From NCBI GenBank assembly GCA_013398955.1, contig VWPU01000911.1, positions 62,001 to 126,000 on the forward strand: 64,000 nucleotides of DNA, written 5' to 3'. The stretch is from Callaeas wilsoni. Taxonomy: Eukaryota; Chordata; Aves; Passeriformes; Callaeidae. Shown piece after piece: positions 1 through 10,071 of the stretch. The position numbers were made by a program, and so were the translations under genes. The notes beneath the pieces were generated by a model. It searched no databases and had not been told where the DNA came from. It was given only the letters and a program-made list of their open reading frames with translations. Each line of letters begins with the position of its first letter. The first letter of the stretch is position 1.

Positions 1-1820
1 ATTGCCCAGGTTCATAGTGCAACTATGCAATCCAGGTGGACACAAGAAATCCTGAGGTGAGTGATCACCATGGATTCCACAGGACATCAAAGCCCACCTA
101 GCAGAAACCTCTGCACAGCACCAAACTGTCGGAAGAACTGTATAGTTCTTCTACGTAAGACTACTTTTCCTCTGCTGTGTCTCATCCAAAGAATTTGAAA
201 ATTCTACACTCCTCTGGAAACTTCCTATGGATATCTGGCAAACAGCTAAAAAATAAGAACTTCTAAAACAGAGCACTTAATCTAGATATTGCCTTTAGTT
301 TGACTCTGTACCCACCTGCTGACCTATGTTTACATCTTGTCAATAACCTCTAGTAAAGCAGCTTTAAGCTGCAACCTTTCCTTATGCAGCAGAGATAATT
401 GTAAATTAATCTCTTTTTTCCCCTCAAAAGCCCTCCTTCCAGTGGGCCTTGGAAACCCTTCTGATGGCCCAGCAGCTGCTGTGCCATGACTGCTTTCCGA
501 CATGGTCTAGCCCCTTCCCTACCATCTCCAGCTGCTTATCTGCTTTCAGGCTGTGCTGAAAGCCACAAAGGTGCTCATCCCTAAGCGTCTTCTCAGTTCT
601 ATATAACATAACTGTGGCCCTGAGCAGGAACATTCTGTGAGCAGCACAGTAATGTCACCACTAAAGAGGGGCTTTGTATCACCTATGGCTATTGTAAGAT
701 CCATCTGCAGAGAGCAGCTAGAGAAAGGCATTTGTAGGGGATGATCCCAACCACATTTGGACTGTCTCCAGTAAACGTACAGGGAAGCTGAGGGACTTGT
801 GCACATAAGTTATGAGTGCCAGGTAAAGGTGTAACTCCTTGGAAGTTGAAATGCTCTCCACTCTAGAAGCAAATTATTAGGTTTACAGGACAAGGAAGAT
901 CATGCTGGAATTTGAGCTGCAGGGAAGTATGTTTGTCTGACTTAACTCTTTTCTTTAATCCAACTCCCCTCCTTCAGGTTGCATATAGCAACTGCCATCT
1001 AAAACATCAAGTTTTCAAAATGAATTAAGCCATCATGATGGAGGGGAAAGAAAGGAAGACAAAAAGATTATCACTTATTCTATCTCCTTTTCTGTTATGT
1101 TGCCTCTGTTTTTCATGTCTTACTGGCTTGCTTCAAAAGTTCTCTTCTTTGTTTAGAAGACGTGCCTTATATTAGTTCTCAATCCTTTAGGTGATTTTAT
1201 TTAATTGTGTAAAATGTCTGTGTGCTACTGTTGTATGTGCTACTGACAATGAAATAACTGTAACTAAGATTTCGCAGCTGGGAATTTACTATAGCTCATA
1301 AAAACACAGGCGTGCATTTAAACATATAAATTCCCAGGCTTAAAAAAGGCCTGCTGCGCAGAATTAAAGCTTTGAAAAAAACAACTGTGTGGTCTCAACA
1401 AGCTTTCTTCTGCAGCCAAACTTACACCACATGCTTTGGGCTTCTCATCATCTCTCTGCTACATTTAAAGCTATGTTTGCTGTCAGCAGAGCATTTAGGA
1501 CAGGATTCTGAGAGCCCTGCTGTGCCCTCAGCTATCAGGGCAGTTGATGGCAACTGAAGGCAGCCACCGATTTTCAAACCTTTGCTACAATAAGCTGCTG
1601 ACTGAAAAAAATAAACTTCTAGTCTTTAAATAAACACATCTTAGGTAACTTTTTTTTTCCCCTGGGCCAACAATAATAAAATATGTATCTCTTCTACCCA
1701 ACTGTACCAATCACACAAAGATGGTTTTTCTCAGTATTTTATAGATTTCTGATTGACTCTTTGTCTGTGTTTTGTTCCAACTCATACTCATCCTCTGAAA
1801 TGGAAGGAATGGCAACTTAC
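1..1820. other. HHLA2-like downstream/intronic sequence, no exon identified
   Basis: This lies 3' of the last visible Ig exon of the HHLA2-like gene on the minus strand. I looked on the minus strand for a phase-1 exon with a membrane segment and found none. There are acceptor-like sites, for example near 1605 (T-rich tract then CAG) and near 1000, but they open only a few codons before a stop. The normal transmembrane and tail exons are therefore probably left of position 1, or are too diverged to see by eye. No repeats were recognised. Confidence 0.4.
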
Positions 1821-2111
1821 TGACGTGCAAAGTTCTCACAGTAAGTTTTGTGTAGAGAGGTGTTGAAATATTACACAGGTATTCTCCACTGTCGCCTGCA
1901 GTAAGATGATCCAACATCAGTGAAAAGTCACTTTCATTAACCCGGACTCGAGGCTGGTGAGAGTGAGATGTGCCATTGAAGGAGGCCAGGACTGAGGTCA
2001 CTGCATTTGTGTGTAATGTCCAGACAACACTGAAACCGTCAGTGCTTGCAGTGTCATTCCCGTGTTCACAAGGAATTACGGTGCTACCTCCTTCCACATA
2101 AAACAGGTCGT
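1821..2111 (-). CDS. HHLA2: HHLA2-like exon: second IgV domain
   Basis: A 291-bp exon, phase 1 at both ends. The acceptor is a pyrimidine-rich tract ending CAG at 2114-2112; the donor is GTAAGT from 1820. It encodes a V-type domain with B-strand Cys (VIPCEHG), C-strand Trp (SVVWTLH), the D.G.Y.C motif (GDSGEYLCNIS) and N-glycosylation sequons including NGT, NES and NIS. It joins the C exon through a split Asp codon. Confidence 0.87.
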
Positions 2112-4997
2112 CTGAAACAGATAAAGAACTCTCTGCAGTTTTTTTGGAAAATACTGTGAAGGTTATTTAGACATTTTCTGATTTTTTTCTGAGGTTCGAT
2201 GCTACTATGGACAAATACAAAACCACATTTCACTGCTTTGATATATTCAAATACCACAGTATGTTTCTAGAAGCATCTGAAGATTTTAAAAATAAATCTA
2301 AGTGGTATTGGCAATATTTATGAAAACTCTTTTTTTTCATTTGACTATTTTTCCTCTCTTTGAGGGGCTCATTAACAGAAGTGATTCAGTCTAGTCTAAG
2401 TTACTGTGTAAAACAGCAGGAAATTCCACATGCTGGGAGCAGAGAGAAAATGCGACTGATCAGATACCTGCACATCTGAAGCAAAAAGATAAAACACAAC
2501 ATAATTTAACTAAAAGAATAAAAAGATTGTGTGTAGTTAGAAATAACTTTCAGCTATGGTGGACTTAAGTACTTTACTTGTCTATGTTGAACATTTAACA
2601 ATTAATGAATAGCTTTAAAAAACCAGAAAAGGGAAGGAGAAGGCAGGTAAGTGGAATTAACACCAAATATATAAAATACTAATACAAGACAAATTAACAT
2701 TATAGCACAACTATTGATTTGACAGCAGTGGAGGCTCACAGTCAACTGGAGAGGAAGATAATAGATTATTTTGACATGGTATAACTAGACTTGATTTCTG
2801 GGGGGAGGAGGTGTGGTTTAACAAACAGAGATGTGGGGCTAAAAATCACAAGGACAAAACAGAACAAAATTATACCCCACATTGCTATTATAGAAGTAAA
2901 AGGAAAACAGTTCATTTTCAAAATATTCTCCTGAGGGGTTAGATGGATGCAGGGAAATTCAAATAAACATGTAATGAAATGTACCTCTTTCTCTTGTAGA
3001 TCAGAGGCATAGACGACGAAACTGACACTTTCAGTGCACTTGTTAGCTACTATGGTGCCATACTTGAAACCTTCTATATTGTAAGCTATTCCATGTAAAT
3101 TAAAAACTGCACTCATGTTCTGGAGCTTATGCAGTAAGTTAGGAACTGAGAATGTCACTTTAGGGGGAAATCAGGGTGATGGAAGCATCCATGCACATGT
3201 CACAAGGGAATTGCTCTTGCATTGCTCTTCAATTAAAAATATTTCCTAATAAACAGGAGGGACTGAAAAGCACCAGTTATTTACTCAAAATGAATTTCAA
3301 ATGAAATTCAGGAGGAAGACAAAGCAGAGTTGAAATTTCATAGTCCTGCTTCTCCTTAAACTAACAAAATGAGTTGCTGTTCACTAAAATGCAAACAGTG
3401 TTTGCTGCTCTCCATTCCCATGCACCCCAGCACTCAGACTGGTACTTAAGGATGCATGTGAAGAGAAGTACAATGAAAAGATCAAACAGTACCAATAAAA
3501 CTCTGGCAAAAGATGGGAAATGGACAGAGTAAAGATCATACACAGCTAGAGCAGCAGGCAAACTTTCACCTCCCTCACAGAACCCACATATTCTCTAAGG
3601 TTTCCATGTATTTTGTCCAACAGACAAAATTCTTTTATTGATAGAGTGTAAAGTTTGTTTATTAGGCATCTCTTAAAATGATATAAATGATATAAATGAT
3701 ACAAAATGATATAGAAAAGATGTTCAGAGTAAAAGTAACTTACAGAAAGGTGAGCCAGCCCCTCTCATTCCTACTTCTTGGAAGTAACTTGTAATGCTGC
3801 CTTGTAATCCTAACAAATGCATTTCAAAGAGTAAGGCATACATATCCTTTTGCACTGTCCTCTAGCCATGTTGCCCCACTGCAGAAAGACTGTCTTTAGC
3901 TTGACTCTGAAGCCAGCTGTGAAATTCAGTAACAATGCAGGAAGAAACTTCCATTCATTCCTACCTTGCATCTTCCATTCAGCAGCCCACACTTCATGAT
4001 GGAAATGAATATGACAGTAGTAAGTATCTGTCATGTTTATGATGTCCTGATCACTTCTAAGAGAATAGAGAACTCCATTCCTCATTTCCTCCCGATCTGT
4101 CTCTTGGATGTATATATTGCCTTGTACCCAAGATATATTTGGTGCTGGATAAGTGAGAAAGGCATAGCACTTCAGTCTCCTTTCTGTGTTTGTCTTCTGG
4201 TATTCCAGTGCATAAGAAGAAGGAGCTGTAGATGAAAAAAAAAATTTAAAAAATAAATCCTACTACTTATAAAACAGTTTATAACTTGAAGTGATTGCTC
4301 TTTTGAAATACTATTGGGGAGAATAAATATAGCTGAGAACAAAACTTAATCTGTGTTTGATTTCAGAAAAAAGCACAGCTACTTACAATGCCAAGATTTG
4401 TATTGCTCTGAGAAGCGACATTTTGTGTACCACGTAATTACCCCTTGGAAATCAGGGTGGAGTAGGTTATGAAAACAAGTGCTGCACTATAATTTTCCAA
4501 CCCATGTTACAATGTTTTACAGGAGAAAAAAAACTGCTTCATAACACTGTGAGGCCCAAAAGGTGCTCTGCTGCCTTGGGGGATTTTGATTCCATGGGAG
4601 AAACAACACAAGAATATCTGTTGGTGCCATCCCATTTGCGGTGGTGCAATCCAAGGATTTTTGATGTCCTACTGACCTCTTACGTGTAGCAGCACTTCCA
4701 CTTCTGTTCGATCTTGTGCTGTTCCCACATAGCAGGTATAAGAGCCCTCATCAGTCATGGTCAGATTACTAAGTTTCAAGGAGGCATTTCCACTAGGGAT
4801 GTTCTGGTGGAAAAGGTGTGTTCTGAGTCTGTAATGTGGATCTTGTTCTTCCAGCTGATCCTTCTGCCGGTAGTAACTGTGAACTTTTTTGTTCTCTTTG
4901 CTCCAGTGAATTACTTCATCATGCCCAGGTGGGAAATGACAAGGGAGGATGCAATCCTTGGAAAACAGCCCTGTTACTTCTTCCTGTTCTGTAAAAC
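1821..4997 (-). CDS. HHLA2: HHLA2-like B7-family immunoglobulin receptor ligand, partial (V-C-V exons)
   Basis: B7-family cell-surface ligand; in mammals HHLA2 (B7-H7) binds TMIGD2 and KIR3DL3 on T and NK cells. Three minus-strand Ig exons are visible: V at 4677-4997, C at 3965-4225 and V at 1821-2111. All are flanked by splice sites and are phase 1 to phase 1, so they join in frame. The unusual V-C-V order is typical of HHLA2. Diagnostic stretches are VIHWSKENKKVHSYYR and YTCYVGTA in V1, YPAPNISW in C, and DSGEYLCNIS in V2. Each domain keeps its B- and F-strand Cys and C-strand Trp. Its neighbour IFT57, divergently placed, is also next to HHLA2 in human. The signal-peptide exon and the membrane/tail exons were not identified, so the gene is partial here. 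Family is secure; one-to-one orthology is inferred from synteny and the V-C-V plan. Confidence 0.88.
2766..3157 (-). other. Nested ORF: decayed Ig-C-like domain plus membrane segment
   Basis: A 130-codon minus-strand reading frame lies in the intron between the C and second V exons of the HHLA2-like gene. A pyrimidine-rich acceptor (CCCCCTAAAG) would open it in phase 1, like the true Ig exons. The first about 75 residues resemble an Ig-C fold: an I.Y.I.G.KYG stretch sits where C-strand Trp is expected (Gly here, and Phe at the B-strand Cys position), then SVSFVVYASD and an F-strand-like HFITC. A hydrophobic segment (FTSIIAMWGIILFCFVLVIF) and a short tail with a stop follow. The spacing from SV to Cys resembles CD200/CD200R membrane-proximal domains. 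It could be a relic of another IgSF gene, an alternative terminal exon, or chance. Function is unknown. Confidence 0.35.
3361..3545 (-). other. Candidate alternative transmembrane terminal exon of HHLA2-like gene
   Basis: A minus-strand frame with a plausible acceptor (TGCCTGCTGCTCTAG) just above 3545 would be entered in phase 1, matching the phase-1 donor of the C exon at 3965. It would encode about 14 extracellular residues, a hydrophobic run (VLLVLFDLFIVLLFTCIL, with one Asp) and about 28 further residues to a TAG at 3361. If used, the product would be a V-C-TM molecule, the ordinary B7 plan. There is no direct evidence of splicing and the membrane segment has a charged residue, so confidence is low. 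Confidence 0.25.
3676..3716. repeat. Short tandem repeat, about 10-11 bp period (ATGATATAA-like)
   Basis: About four imperfect copies of an ATGATATAA-type unit occur in a row in the intron of the HHLA2-like gene. Confidence 0.7.
3965..4225 (-). CDS. HHLA2: HHLA2-like exon: IgC domain
   Basis: A 261-bp exon, phase 1 at both ends. The acceptor CAG is at 4228-4226 and the donor GTAGGA starts at 3964. The domain has B-strand Cys (RLKCYAF), the YPAPNISW turn with C-strand Trp, and F-strand DTYYCHIHF. The NIS and NMT sequons are potential N-glycosylation sites. It joins V1 through a split Ala codon. Confidence 0.87.
4677..4997 (-). CDS. HHLA2: HHLA2-like exon: first IgV domain
   Basis: The donor is AG|GTCAGT, leaving phase 1 at 4677. 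Three phase-1 acceptors are possible: exon starts at 4997, 4988 or 5066 (the last after a strong T-run, TTTTTTTGTCAG). I chose 4997 because it starts the protein at GFTEQEEV, close to the usual V-domain start. Features are CILPCHF (B strand), VIHWSKENKKVHSYYR (C strand) and DEGSYTCYVGTA (F strand), with NAS and NLT sequons. The alternative AG at 4989 (before QEEV) is equally in frame. Confidence 0.85.
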
Positions 4998-7900
4998 CTA
5001 AAGCCCGTAAGTACAAATGAGTAAGTTTAACCCAGTCTACAAGTATATTTCTGTCCTTCTTTATGCCTGACAAAAAAATACTCTTGAAGGCAGCACATTT
5101 CTATCAGGTGTGCTAACGTCTCTTTCACGGCTTTTCTGTCACATGAGTCTCTTGGGACAGCAAGTGTCTCCATTCAGTTTAATCTGGATTATAACCCACA
5201 GCTCTGCTCTTTGAACTTCTAATCAGTTTATAGAGGAATCCCCAGTGAGCACCTACATTTCAAATCAGCACACCGCCACCTTATCACCTGAGCTTCAAAC
5301 GTGTTTCCACACCTTGAACCACATCTTTCCACCTTGGACTTTAGAATCTAATCTTTTGAGCTGCATCTTCCTACATGTTCAAACATTCACAGCGCCATGC
5401 TGCAATGCCCCATGTTACCAACCACCCTCACATAATGCCAAGCAGCTGTACTATCACAGGAAAAAAAGACATGGTGCTGCAACTGATGGGAAGGACAGAA
5501 CTTCTTGAAACAGCTTTGCCACCACAGTTTCAGGAAGCTCTGTCCCAGCCCCTTGAGATAATTAAGGCGTGCATTCCACAAATTCACACAAGTGATAGCA
5601 TCTCATTTCTGTCAACATTTAATTTAGGCCTTGCTGGCATAACAGAGCAATTTAAAATTAATCTTTTAAAAAACTGACTGCATTGACTTAGCATCGTCAT
5701 GTGGACCTTCTTGGCCAAGGTCAGACAACTTGTTAGGCTGGTAGTGAGTGAGTGATCAGCTGCAGCTGCCTTCTCAGACATTCTGATGCCCTCTCCAGCT
5801 CATCTGGCAGGACAATTCAAATTACTTTTTCTTAGTCTTCTCAATGCAAAGTCAGCCAGTTTGCTGCAAGCCATTTTCAGCCTGAACTGAAATGCACTGC
5901 CTGCTAAGCCGTGGGGCAGAAACATTGGCAGGTAACAGTCCAGGAGCTCAATGTGCTCAATGGCCACAGCCATCCATGCAGCCACCTTACAAACTGTCTT
6001 TTGCTTCAGAAGTGTTTTACATTACCCAGAAGCGATTCTTTACCATTAATAAACAGTGTTTGAATTCATTAACTCTCCTTAATAAAAAGTAGTAAAAATG
6101 GTCTTCGTTATTATTTTTCAGCTAAAACCTACCCCAAAGTGTAGCACTGATGTGAAATAAATAGATCGTAAGAGCTGGTATGTTCTGTCCTTTCATTTCT
6201 TCATTGGTTCGGAGATTCATGTCAAACTGGCAAAATAAAAGCAGGGGAGAAAACCTGTTTAAACGCAGGTCAAAGACATGCCCATATCACGTAATTTCCT
6301 TTCTACAGCTTACTAAGGACTATAGGCATTTGTATGACGGTTTTTGTTTGCAAGAGACTTGGTCCAAATTTTTGGCCTTAAGGTCACTCATTATATGATC
6401 CTATGCATTTCATAATGGTTGAAGCCCTCTCATTACCTTGTAGCCCCTTGCAGATTGATACTTTATGTTTAATAAATAGAAAGTGTTTATTCTCAGTGTT
6501 GTCTCTCATGGTATCTTCTGTTTTGTCCGATAGCAATGAACTGGAACCTCTTATGCATAACAGAAAAAGAATAACCTTATTGTAACTGTCATCTGAGTGG
6601 AGGAAGAATGCAGTCTTACTTTCCTAAAATACAGCATACCCCAGTGGAGAAATTACCTCATGAATCAAATAACTTGAAAAGACTTTAAAGAATTTTCCCT
6701 AGTCCCTTTTTTTTCCTCCCCAAAAGACAGCTATAGGTACCATTTCTAACTGACACAGGACACGGGTTCAGCCAGGTTTGCTAGTCAGACCTTTTAGTAT
6801 TAATGAGTAATTTTGACTGGTGTGTGAGACTGTATTTGTGGTGGATGTGAACCTTAAATCCCAAAGATTTTTCAGTATTATTTCTCTTGAAAAGGTAGTG
6901 TGATTGTTTTATGTATTCTCACTATTGTGTTAGGAGGAAAAACAGAACAAAACAAAAAAGAACAGAGGCACCAAAATATTAAATCTGAGACAGAACTAAT
7001 GCAATGGTAAAATAAACATTTATGATACATAATTTTGTTCCATGTCAGCAACAATTGCCAGTATCTACCTTCTTTTCCCCTTGCATTGGCAAATGGGGTA
7101 CATCATGTTTTATTGGATTTTTTGCCCATTTACATATTCCTTCCAACTTGATCAACACAATATACTGTGCTTGATGCTTGTATTTCAGAAACTGCCATCC
7201 ATGCTGTATTTCCCTTAGTGAGGGATCTGCCACACTTAAATGACAGTCGCCTTTCATTGGCAGTGGTGCTCTGAGAGTAACATGGTTCCAGAGGTACCTC
7301 TGTGATACCTTTGGGGGCTGCATGGACAGTGCACACTGCCTCCCACCTTCTAGCTCTACCCCATAACCCTGCTCCAAAATACACAGCTACAACCAGTTAG
7401 CCAAAAATTTTCATGTTCAGCACAAACCTTAGGTTTGTATCTTCCCATTGTACCATGTAGAGAAAAATGTATGCTGGTCTGTAGAAAAATCTGAGGAGTG
7501 TAGGCTCTGGCTAGTGTTTTCAGCAAATTCTGGGGTCTTACAAGAATAAAGTATGTGTATGCTGATAGTTAGTCACACTGCAAAGTACTGAACAAACATG
7601 CTTTTCCTGTTTGTCACAGACTTAAGTGGCATAACCAAAAAATCATGCCCTAAGGCTTTGTAAGTGAAATATCAATGTGAAATTATGTATACAGACAGTG
7701 CACAACTAGAATTAAGATCACTGTAGTCATGGTAGTTACCGATGCTCTAGTTTTCAGGAGAATTATTTAATACAGAATCACCACAGGCTCAACTGGAAAG
7801 CAGCTCAGCCAGAGTTTCTGAGAGCAAGGCAAGGTACAAAAATGCATCTCCCAAGACTCACTGAACAGCTCACATAGTGGTAGAGGGAACACTGCATTTG

Positions 7901-8320
7901 CTTTGGCCGCTACAGGAAAAGCACACATGCTTGCTTTTTCTTTTGGTTATCAGTGACCAAACCGTATCCAAATATTTCTTCATCTTTGAGTTCTGCATTA
8001 AAGCCAAAACCTGATCAGAGCACTCCCCCAGCATTAGGATTGGTGGCTGTTCAGTGTACTTTACTCTGTGACCCCTTTGAGAGCAGACATACATATTGAA
8101 ATACCTTCCTTTCAAACAAATTTTTTTTATTTCTTGGTACAAAGTATTCTGATTAATTCCTTTTCAATGTAACTTAACAACAACACATTTCCAGCACACA
8201 CATGCTTATGAGGACTGGGAAATACCAGAAGATTTCAATTTCAATTACCAACAAGCAAACAAAAACAAATATGTAAAATTCTCAAAAACACGTTAATCAC
8301 ATACTGCTAAAATCTCCTAC
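4998..8320. other. Upstream/intronic region of HHLA2-like gene, no coding exon found
   Basis: About 3.3 kb of AT-rich sequence. A signal-peptide exon ending in a phase-1 donor should lie on the minus strand here or slightly further right, but scanning donors with an upstream ATG gave no convincing candidate. No recognisable repeats. Confidence 0.4.
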
Positions 8321-8375
8321 CTGCACAATGATACCAGCTTTCTAGAATTTCCTCACTGAACCTTCAGAAGACTTC
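8321..8375 (-). other. Candidate non-coding 5' exon of HHLA2-like gene
   Basis: On the minus strand a pyrimidine-rich acceptor (CTTGTTTTACTACAG) ends at 8376 and a CAG|GTAGGAG donor starts at 8320, bracketing 55 bp with no ATG. The length and sites fit a 5' UTR exon between the CpG cluster at 8800 and the Ig exons. This rests on splice consensus only. Confidence 0.3.
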
Positions 8376-8796
8376 CTGTAGTAAAACAAGAGAAGTAATT
8401 CTCTGCCTCCCCACAATGAAATCCTTACAACTTAAATGCTAACTTCATACTTCAGTTGTTGAGAAATACTCCCAATGGAAGAAACTTTCCACAATCTAAA
8501 CATCTCTCCCTGTTGATCTTTGCCTCTCTCCAGCTCCACTCTGAGTGCCCCACCCGCATGGTACCGAGCTCAAGTAACGAACACACACGTTCATGCCCGT
8601 CCCATTACGGGAAGCATCTGTTTCTACAGTGCGATCTACTATTCAACACACGCGAAGCTTTCATACCTTTTGTGCTCTCTTCTTGGGGCTGAAAAAGCTT
8701 TTTCTCTTAATTGTTTCTTTTGCCTGGCTTTGTTGACCAAACTCAAAGCTCCTGCAAGTTTTAACAGAGGAAATGAGTGAGCAATACGGTGCTTAC

Positions 8797-8890
8797 AGAG
8801 GTCACGATGCCGCTCGGAAACGCGCTCGGGGCGCCGCCGCGACAGTGGCAGTTCTCTTACGGGGTAGAGCGCAGGAACCTGGCACGGGGA
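8797..8890 (-). promoter_or_regulatory. Small CpG cluster, candidate first exon/promoter of HHLA2-like gene
   Basis: About 90 bp dense in CpG (for example GCGCCGCCGCGAC) stands out from AT-rich flanks. On the minus strand it ends in a CTCT|GTAAGC donor at 8796, the pattern of an untranslated first exon. It is 1.2 kb from the IFT57 start and separate from that gene's island, so the two genes may have distinct but closely spaced divergent promoters. Confidence 0.35.
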
Positions 8891-9241
8891 GCGATGTCAG
8901 AACTCTGCAGGCACATGAGAACAAGAACCTAAGGTAAAAGTAATCATGAGACTCTCCTCAAAAAGCTGGTAACCTGAAATAAGAAGTAGGTGCCTAAGGC
9001 TGCCTGCAGGGTTAGGTAATTACTTTTTAACAATATTTTAACAGTGACTTATTCTCTCTGGACAGTTTAAGACCTGTGTGTGCCTTCTGGTTTCCAGCAG
9101 AACAAAACAACTCAAGTATTTTCGGGAACAGGGCTTACAAAAAACCCCAAACAAAACGCAGGAAGAAGTAGCAAGAAGGGGTGTCTCCCCTCAAAGACCT
9201 TGGCTGGTGCTAGCAGTACACAGGTGAGGTGTGTCTAGCAT

Positions 9242-9715
9242 TCACAGAATCACTTCGGTCGGAAAAGACCTCTGAGATCATCGAGTCCAACCTCTGACTG
9301 CTGAACTTCTCAACTAGCCCACGGCATTAAGTGACACGTCCAGTCGTTTCTGAACGGTCCCAGGGATGGCGACGTCCCTGGGCAGCTCATTGCAATGCTT
9401 GAAAACCCCTTCACTGAGGAAATTCCTCCCAACATCCAATCTAAATGTCTCCTGGCGCAGCTTGAGGCTAGTCCTCTTGTCCTGTTACTAGTTAACTGGG
9501 AGAACAGACCGACCCCCACATGGCTAGAACTTCCTTTCAGGGAGTCGTAAAGAGTGATAAGGTATTTCCTGAGCGGCTCCTCACGGGAGCTGCCCTTCAG
9601 ACCCTTCACCGCTGCCCTTCTCTGGACTCGCTCCAGCACCTCAAAGTCTGTCTGGCAGTGAGGTGTCCAGATCTGGACACAGCACTCGAAGTTCCTCACC
9701 AGTGCCAAGCTCGGG
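9242..9715 (-). mobile_element. CR1 non-LTR retrotransposon, 5'-truncated copy
   Basis: The 3' end of a CR1 element in minus orientation. Its right-hand part, read on the minus strand, encodes a decayed reverse-transcriptase C-terminal segment (LERVQRRA, VGVGLFSQLTSNRTRG, with frame breaks). The left end is the typical CR1 tail, seen on the plus strand as CACAGAATCACTTCGGTCGG followed by GAGTCCAACC. It abuts the IFT57 CpG island, with its 5' break about 350 bp from the IFT57 start codon. Not autonomous. Confidence 0.93.
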
Positions 9716-10041
9716 AGACCGAGCCTTCCCACCCGCTGCCTTGCCCACCCCGCCCCACGGCGCTTGCAGCCGGCACCCGCGGCTGCTGCTGCAGCTCCTG
9801 GGCTGCCGAGACTCACTTTTCCAACATCCAGCTGCACAGCACCGCACCACAGCCCGTGAGCTACAGCCGCTGCCCGTTCCGGACCTGCACGGAGCGAGTC
9901 ATTCCGAAGCTTCTCCCAGAGAAGGGGGTAAAAGTTTCAATGACGAAGTGACGCGAAGTCCCTCATCAGCTGAGAGGTGAAAACTTTGGTCCGCGCGAAT
10001 TGGCTCTGGGGCTTCCCCGGCACCGCCCCGAGCCCGCCTCC

Positions 10042-10055
10042 GTCGCCGTGGTTAC
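10042..10055. promoter_or_regulatory. IFT57: RFX X-box-like site in IFT57 promoter
   Basis: GTCGCC-GT-GGTTAC fits the RFX consensus GTNRCC-N(0-3)-RGYAAC at 11 of 12 defined positions, the one mismatch being in the right half-site. RFX factors drive ciliary genes including IFT subunits, so this placement, 8 bp before the start codon, is functionally sensible. Confidence 0.6.
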
Positions 10056-10059
10056 GAGT

Positions 10060-10071
10060 CAAGATGGCGGA
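10060..10071 (+). promoter_or_regulatory. IFT57: TISU / YY1-like element on the IFT57 start codon
   Basis: CAAGATGGCGGA matches the TISU consensus SAASATGGCGGC at 11 of 12 positions and contains the YY1 core AAGATGGCGG. TISU elements direct initiation on mRNAs with very short 5' UTRs and support this ATG as the true start. Confidence 0.6.

Noticed and set aside
1372..1557. Plus-strand 61-codon ORF with a hydrophobic stretch
   Set aside because: No promoter, splice context or homology seen; opposite strand to the local gene.
4380..4420. Minus-strand ATG followed by SLLRAIQILA and a GTAAGT donor
   Set aside because: It lies between the V and C exons, downstream of the first Ig exon, so it cannot be the HHLA2 signal exon; the frame is very short.
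5430..5475. Kozak-like CACCATG with a hydrophobic start (MSFFPVIVQLLGI) on the minus strand, possible HHLA2 signal peptide
   Set aside because: The only nearby donor (GTGAGG) would leave phase 2, while the first V exon needs phase 1, and the frame stops immediately after it.
9310..9837. 175-codon minus-strand ORF upstream of IFT57
   Set aside because: Most of it is the decayed CR1 reverse-transcriptase tail; the rest is GC-rich island sequence. Not a host gene.
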